Shown here: positions 7,546 through 11,455 of the stretch, piece by piece
Position numbering within the stretch: the first letter of the stretch is position 1
Layout of the letters: the number at the start of each line of letters is the position of its first letter
DNA from: Calditrichaceae bacterium
GTDB lineage: Bacteria; Calditrichota; Calditrichia; Calditrichales; Calditrichaceae
Direction of reading: 5' to 3'
Assembly: GCA_024763405.1 (NCBI GenBank)
Contig: JANTFQ010000045.1
Coordinates: 1 to 11,455, forward strand
DNA: 11,455 nt
Program-made: the position numbers and the translations under genes
The notes under the pieces: model-generated
Seen by the model: only the letters and a program-made list of their open reading frames with translations
What the model was told of the DNA's origin: nothing
Databases searched by the model: none

Positions 7546-7552
7546 AGGAGGG
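7546..7552 (+). promoter_or_regulatory. Strong ribosome binding site of flgE
   Basis: AGGAGGG ends 7 bases before the flgE ATG and is the longest Shine-Dalgarno match in the window. This suits a structural protein made in more than a hundred copies per flagellum. It supports the ATG at 7560 as the start. Confidence 0.85.
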
Positions 7553-7559
7553 TAAAATT

Positions 7560-9194
7560 ATGTTACGATCTTTGTATTCAGGCGTCTCAGGACTTATCAA
7601 CCATCAGATGAAGATGGACATCATCGGCAATAATATTGCCAATATCAACACAGTAGGCTATAAAGGCGGCCGGATTAATTTCTCGGAAGCACTCAACCAA
7701 ACCTTGTCTAATTCCACTCCCGGAAGAGGAACCGGATATATTAATCCGATGCAGGTTGGACTGGGAATGAAAACCGCCTCTATCGAAAATATCTTTACGC
7801 AGGGAAACCTCGAAAACACAGGCGTTATAACCGATATGGCGCTTGAAGGAGAAGGTTTTTTTGTATTAAACAGTACCTCTGGTGATTACTATACCCGCGC
7901 CGGCCAGTTCTATTTTAATGCCGATGGAAAATTAGTCAATCAGCGGGGACTTGCCGTACAGGGTTGGCTGGTGAATGATGATACGAATTCGGTCGGCTTT
8001 GGCGCCGGAAATATGTCTGACATTGTTATCGATCCCAACCTGATTTCCGAAGCAGTAGAGAGTGAGAATGTCTGGCTTTCCGGGAATTTAAATGCCGGTC
8101 TGGAAACCGTTGCTGAAGTTTGGAATATGGGCAGCGCTTTAACAGAATCGGGAGCGAATGCGACCGGAGCAACATTACTAAACAATTTGGAACAAGTGTC
8201 GACACCTTATGTTGCAGGTGATACAATTGTTATTTCAGGAACAGATTCAGATGGTACAAGTGTTTCAGCAACATATACTTACGCAGCAGGGGATACCGTG
8301 CAGGATTTAGCGGACGCCATCTCTTCAGCCTATAGTGGTGCAACCGCTACCATCGCTGACGGGAAAATAGTTTTAACCGATGATGTAGCCGGTGACAGCT
8401 CGACTTCGATCAGTTTATCGAACGGAACCGGGAACACGGGCTCCATTACATTGCCGAACTATGTAAATACCGTTCCGGGAGTAACGGGAACCTCCCGCAC
8501 TTCCGTAGTTGTTTACGACAGTCTTGGCGGCAGCCATAATGTGATCGTCGATTTTACTAAAACCACAACGGACGGGCGTTGGACCTGGGAAGCATCAACA
8601 TCTGGTGACGAGACTATTACAAGCGGGTCTACCGGAACAATAACTTTTAATGAAGCCGGTGTTATGACCTCTTTTCTCTATGATGGCGGTGTGGATAAAT
8701 TAACGCTGGATCCGGGAAACGGAGCGGATTCAATGGGCATCACCATCCATGCTGAAACGGGAACTGATTATTCCGGGATTTCGCAGTTTGATTCTCTTTC
8801 TACGTTAAATGTTCGCGAGCAGGACGGAAGAGCAACGGGAAGCCTGGTAGGAATCACCATTGGCTATGATGGCGCAATTGCCGGTTCGTTTGATAATGGC
8901 GCCATCGATCAAATCGCAAAGGTTGCGTTAGCTAAATTTAAAAATACCGGTGGTTTGAGTGACCTTGGCGATGGTATTTACCAGGAAAGTCTTGCCTCCG
9001 GTAATGTGGAAATTCAGGATTTGGAAATTGGTGATCCGACGGCGATTATTTCCGGTTCTCTGGAAATGTCTAATGTGGATTTATCAAAGGAATTTACCGA
9101 AATGATTACTACCCAGCGTGGATTTCAGGCCAGTGCTAAGGTGATTACGACGGCGGACCAGATTCTTGACGAATTAATCAGACTGAAAAGGTAA
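7560..9194 (+). CDS. flgE: Flagellar hook protein FlgE
   Basis: FlgE polymerises into the curved hook that joins rod and filament as a universal joint. The 544-residue product begins with the rod/hook D0 motif (MLRSLYSGVSGLINHQMKMD, IGNNIANINTVGYKG). It has the FlgE/F/G core (ALEGEGFFVLN, YYTRAGQFYFNADGKLVNQ) and ends with the C-terminal D0 helix (SNVDLSKEFTEMITTQRGFQ, then ADQILDEL). It is longer than the roughly 400-residue enteric FlgE because of an expanded middle. Residues about 213-287 (GDTIVISG through GKIVLTDDVAGDSSTSISLS) look like a Flagellin_IN-type module, as seen in flagellins and FliD. There is no cysteine. Hook identity, rather than FlgF or FlgG, rests on size, position after flgD, and the central domains. 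A terminator follows 10 bases after the stop. Confidence 0.96.
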   Translation: MLRSLYSGVSGLINHQMKMDIIGNNIANINTVGYKGGRINFSEALNQTLSNSTPGRGTGYINPMQVGLGMKTASIENIFTQGNLENTGVITDMALEGEGFFVLNSTSGDYYTRAGQFYFNADGKLVNQRGLAVQGWLVNDDTNSVGFGAGNMSDIVIDPNLISEAVESENVWLSGNLNAGLETVAEVWNMGSALTESGANATGATLLNNLEQVSTPYVAGDTIVISGTDSDGTSVSATYTYAAGDTVQDLADAISSAYSGATATIADGKIVLTDDVAGDSSTSISLSNGTGNTGSITLPNYVNTVPGVTGTSRTSVVVYDSLGGSHNVIVDFTKTTTDGRWTWEASTSGDETITSGSTGTITFNEAGVMTSFLYDGGVDKLTLDPGNGADSMGITIHAETGTDYSGISQFDSLSTLNVREQDGRATGSLVGITIGYDGAIAGSFDNGAIDQIAKVALAKFKNTGGLSDLGDGIYQESLASGNVEIQDLEIGDPTAIISGSLEMSNVDLSKEFTEMITTQRGFQASAKVITTADQILDELIRLKR

Positions 9195-9204
9195 GCTTTA
9201 AATT

Positions 9205-9239
9205 AAGTGGCCTGCGGTTTTTCCGCGGGCCACTTTTAT
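9205..9239 (+). terminator. Intrinsic terminator after flgE
   Basis: A 13-bp stem pairs 9205-9217 with 9223-9235, with one G-U wobble and a TTTTT loop. Its G+C-rich centre (GGCCTGCGG / CCGCGGGCC) and the TTTTAT that follows give the classic Rho-independent form. It should end or attenuate transcription from the hook genes before motA. No convergent gene requires a bidirectional terminator here. Confidence 0.88.
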
Positions 9240-9258
9240 GCAGAAAATTAAAATGAGC

Positions 9259-9263
9259 AGGAG
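9259..9263 (+). promoter_or_regulatory. Ribosome binding site deciding the TTG start of motA
   Basis: AGGAG ends 6 bases before TTG at 9270. No ATG or GTG lies in a suitable position in that frame: the next in-frame ATG, at 9306, would remove part of the first membrane helix. The site therefore selects the rare TTG start. Confidence 0.85.
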
Positions 9264-9269
9264 CTGAAG

Positions 9270-10034
9270 TTGGATATTGCAACCATTATCGGAATTGTTG
9301 TGGGAATGGGACTCATCGTTTTTACCATCGCTACGGGTGAAGGCGCCGGAATGTTTATCCATATACCATCTGCAATGATTGTATTTGGTGGGGCGGTTGC
9401 ATCGACCTTGATATCGTTTAGTCTTAAAGAGGTATTGAGTGTAATCAGTGTTATTCAAAAAGCATTTTTTACTGCCGCTTATGATGGAGGAAAACTCATC
9501 GATCAGATTGTAGCCTTGTCCAAGAAAGCCCGGAAGGAGGGCCTGTTGGCAATTGACAAGGATGTGAATGAAATCAGTGATTCTTTTCTGCGTTCCGGAA
9601 TGGAAATGGTTGTCGATGGTACAGAACCCGAGCTAATCCGGACGGTATTGGAAACGGAATTGTCATATACTATGGAGCGGCATAAAAAAGGTGCCCAGAT
9701 TTTGAATGCACTCGGTGCTTCGGCTCCAGCCTTTGGTATGATTGGAACCTTAATGGGTCTGGTTCAGATGCTTTCTAATCTGGATGATCCCTCAAAGATT
9801 GGAGGGGGAATGGCCGTAGCCCTGATTACCACTTTTTACGGTTCTGTTCTTGCAAATCTTATTTTTCTCCCGCTTGCGGTGAAATTACAAAATAATTCCG
9901 GTACAGAAATCATTATTAAGGAAATGATAATTGAAGGTGTATTAGCCATTCAGTTTGGGGAACACCCCAATACCATTCACCGCAAATTATCAAACTTTAT
10001 GGCGCCGAAGGATCGGTCGGAACTTGAAGAATAA
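9270..10034 (+). CDS. motA: Flagellar stator ion-channel subunit MotA
   Basis: MotA forms the five-subunit ring around MotB in the inner membrane, and its cytoplasmic loop drives FliG. The 254-residue product starts at TTG and reads MDIATIIGIVVGMGLIVF, matching the family N-terminus. Membrane helices lie at about 4-20, 31-50, 148-168 and 184-205. The large loop (about 70-145) contains the charged segment LETELSYTMERHKKGAQIL. The conserved prolines are present: P153 in GASAPAFGMIGTLMGL and P201 in IFLPLAVKL, equivalent to E. coli P173 and P222. The length fits the PomA/MotP branch (about 250) better than the longer enteric MotA (295). It stands 75 bases after flgE, beyond a terminator, so it needs read-through or its own promoter. 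motB follows after 15 bases. Confidence 0.96.
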   Translation: MDIATIIGIVVGMGLIVFTIATGEGAGMFIHIPSAMIVFGGAVASTLISFSLKEVLSVISVIQKAFFTAAYDGGKLIDQIVALSKKARKEGLLAIDKDVNEISDSFLRSGMEMVVDGTEPELIRTVLETELSYTMERHKKGAQILNALGASAPAFGMIGTLMGLVQMLSNLDDPSKIGGGMAVALITTFYGSVLANLIFLPLAVKLQNNSGTEIIIKEMIIEGVLAIQFGEHPNTIHRKLSNFMAPKDRSELEE

Positions 10035-10049
10035 AAAGGTAATTAAACG

Positions 10050-10745
10050 ATGAAAAAAGAAAAAGAAGAGCCGGAAGAGCCATCCGCGCCATTTTGGATG
10101 CTGACATTCAGCGATATGGTGACGCTTCTGCTCGTTTTTTTTATCCTTATTTTATCCTATTCCACCACGGAGCTGGAGAAGTTTCGCGGTGCCATGAGTT
10201 CGATGAAGGGTGCACTGGGAATCATGTCTGAGAAAGGTTCTACCGTTGCAGGGAAAAAAGTGGAGTATAGCCGGCATCCGGAAAATGATCCTACCGAGGA
10301 CATCAAAAGTAAAATTGAATCTTTTCAGGAATCCATCAGTGATGCAGTAGCACAAGGATTAATCGAAATAGATGTTTCCGGCTCCGGAATACATATTCGG
10401 CTTGGAGATAATGTATTGTTCGGTATAGGTAAAGCCCGAATAAAACCGGCTGCGTATCCAATTCTTAGCCAAATCGCAAAAATCATTAATAAGGATACAA
10501 AAGAAGTTTATGTGGAAGGGCATACGGACAATGTTCCTATTCGAACTAAAAAATATCCCTCTAACTGGGAATTATCGACTGCCAGGGCGATGAGCGTAAT
10601 GCGTTATTTGCATCAGGCAGAAGGGGTTCCAATGGCAAAAATGGCTGCGGTTGGTCATGGTGAAAACCGGCCTATTGCAACGAACGATACCAAAGAGGGC
10701 CGGGCAAAAAACAGGCGTGTAGAAATTTACATTCAATGGAAATAA
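10050..10745 (+). CDS. motB: Flagellar stator peptidoglycan-binding subunit MotB
   Basis: MotB pairs with MotA, carries the ion-binding aspartate and anchors the stator to peptidoglycan. The 231-residue product has a short charged cytoplasmic tail. A single membrane helix follows (about 16-37, WMLTFSDMVTLLLVFFILIL), with the essential Asp at residue 22. A plug/linker comes next, then a C-terminal OmpA-like domain (about 110-231). That domain contains VEGHTDNVPI, NWELSTARAMSV, GHGENRPIATN and GRAKNRRVEIYI. The helix pattern FSD-MVTLLLVFF resembles sodium-type MotS/PomB more than proton-type MotB; the coupling ion is inferred, not shown. The start has an AAAAGG about 10 bases upstream. fliL follows after 12 bases. 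Confidence 0.96.
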   Translation: MKKEKEEPEEPSAPFWMLTFSDMVTLLLVFFILILSYSTTELEKFRGAMSSMKGALGIMSEKGSTVAGKKVEYSRHPENDPTEDIKSKIESFQESISDAVAQGLIEIDVSGSGIHIRLGDNVLFGIGKARIKPAAYPILSQIAKIINKDTKEVYVEGHTDNVPIRTKKYPSNWELSTARAMSVMRYLHQAEGVPMAKMAAVGHGENRPIATNDTKEGRAKNRRVEIYIQWK

Positions 10746-10757
10746 CAGGAGATAAAA

Positions 10758-11261
10758 ATGGCTGATGAAGAAAAAAAAGAAGAGGTGAAAGAGAAATCCG
10801 GCGGCAAAAAGTCAATGCTGTTGCTGATTGTTGGTGTTGTTATGATTGTTCTGGCAGCCGTCCTTGTTATTTTTGTTATATTCCCTAAATATCAGCAGAT
10901 GAATGGCGGGGCAGTGGAAGAAGAAGTAGCCGAAGAAGTTCCCGAAGGACCGACACCCATAGGTAAAATACTCAAAATCGAAAATATCACTATCAATCCG
11001 AAAGGGAGCCAGGGACGTCGTTTTGCTGTGTTTGAAATGGCCCTGGAATATTCAAATCCCGAATTGGAACCTACGTTAAAAACGTATATGCCTATGATTC
11101 TGGATCGGTATCAAACCTACTTACGGACGAAAACAGTTCGGGATTTAACCTCTGTAAGCGAGATTGATTCCATCCGGTCGGATTTAAAACAAATTGTTGC
11201 GGATATGTTGAAAACGGATGAAATAACCAATTTATACTTTACCAGGTTTGTATTACAATAG
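10758..11261 (+). CDS. fliL: Flagellar basal body-associated protein FliL
   Basis: FliL is a single-pass inner-membrane protein whose periplasmic domain rings the stator and supports torque. The 167-residue product has a Lys/Glu-rich cytoplasmic N-terminus (1-18) and a membrane helix (about 20-42). An acidic linker (EEEVAEEVPEGPTP) precedes the stomatin-like FliL domain (about 68-167), with ILKIENITINPKGSQGRRFA, LRTKTVRDLTSVSEI, and the closing ITNLYFTRFVLQ. Length and the C-terminal ending are typical. The ribosome binding site AGGAG (10747-10751) stands 6 bases before the ATG. The motB-fliL-fliM order places it as the bridge between stator and switch genes. Confidence 0.95.
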   Translation: MADEEKKEEVKEKSGGKKSMLLLIVGVVMIVLAAVLVIFVIFPKYQQMNGGAVEEEVAEEVPEGPTPIGKILKIENITINPKGSQGRRFAVFEMALEYSNPELEPTLKTYMPMILDRYQTYLRTKTVRDLTSVSEIDSIRSDLKQIVADMLKTDEITNLYFTRFVLQ

Positions 11262-11273
11262 GTAGTTAGGATA

Positions 11274-11455
11274 ATGGCAAAAATATTATCACAGGATGAA
11301 ATTGATGCGCTGCTTTCTAATGTTTCGGGCGATGCCGAAGAACTGAATGAAGCGGAAGACAATCAAAAAATCACCATTTATGATTTTAAACATCCTAATT
11401 TGGTGTCGAAAGAACAGCTGCGTCTATTGGAAACCATTCACGAAGGTATCTGCCG
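11274..11455 (+). CDS. fliM: Flagellar motor switch protein FliM, 3'-truncated
   Basis: FliM is the C-ring protein that binds phosphorylated CheY and sets the rotation direction. Sixty codons are visible before the window ends. The N-terminus MAKILSQDEIDALLSNVS is the CheY-binding motif in near-consensus form. After an acidic linker comes the start of the middle domain (IYDFKHPNLVSKEQLRLLET). The gene lies 12 bases after fliL. The nearest Shine-Dalgarno-like bases (TTAGG at 11266-11270) are only 3 bases from the ATG, so initiation may be weak or coupled to fliL. The rest of the gene, and probably fliN/fliY, should lie downstream. Confidence 0.96.
   Translation, partial: MAKILSQDEIDALLSNVSGDAEELNEAEDNQKITIYDFKHPNLVSKEQLRLLETIHEGIC

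Noticed and set aside
9166..9202. TTGACG at 9166 with TTAAAT as a motA promoter
   Set aside because: Spacing is about 25 bases, too long, and any transcript would pass through the terminator at 9205-9239.

Overview
This window is one uninterrupted block of bacterial flagellar genes, all on the + strand. In order they are fliG (5' end missing), fliH, fliI, fliJ, a MotE/FlbB/YlxF-like membrane protein gene, fliK, flgD, a small conserved 'flagellar operon protein' gene of the TIGR02530 type, flgE, motA, motB, fliL and fliM (3' end missing). There is no mobile element, CRISPR array, tRNA or rRNA, and no gene-free stretch over 300 bases. The longest gaps are about 110 bases before flgE and about 75 bases before motA.

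The layout resembles the long fla/che-type operons of Firmicutes and spirochetes rather than the enterobacterial arrangement. Placing motA-motB between flgE and fliL recalls the spirochete flgB operon. The FlgE here has no cysteine, however, so it cannot make the Cys-Lys cross-link described for spirochete hooks. The small swrD/flbD gene usually found after flgE in those groups is also absent. A Gram-negative bacterium outside Proteobacteria, perhaps of the FCB or a related candidate phylum, fits, but the lineage cannot be fixed from this window.

Region by region: 1-3917 encodes the rotor switch (FliG), the export ATPase complex (FliH, FliI, FliJ) and a membrane-anchored coiled-coil protein. 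These genes are packed with one-base overlaps or very short gaps and weak ribosome binding sites. 3928-9194 encodes the hook module: the length ruler FliK (unusually long), the cap FlgD, the TIGR02530 protein and the hook protein FlgE. The last three have strong AGGAG-type ribosome binding sites. A G+C-rich, foldable leader precedes flgE, and a strong intrinsic terminator follows it. 9270-11455 encodes the stator (MotA from a TTG start, and MotB), FliL and the start of the switch protein FliM.

Together the genes cover assembly and length control of the hook, energised export of its parts, and generation and switching of torque. I do not see a previously undescribed system. The points most worth a second look are the structured leader in front of flgE, the very long FliK, the Flagellin_IN-like insert in FlgE, the terminator that splits hook genes from stator genes, and stator sequences that look sodium-type.
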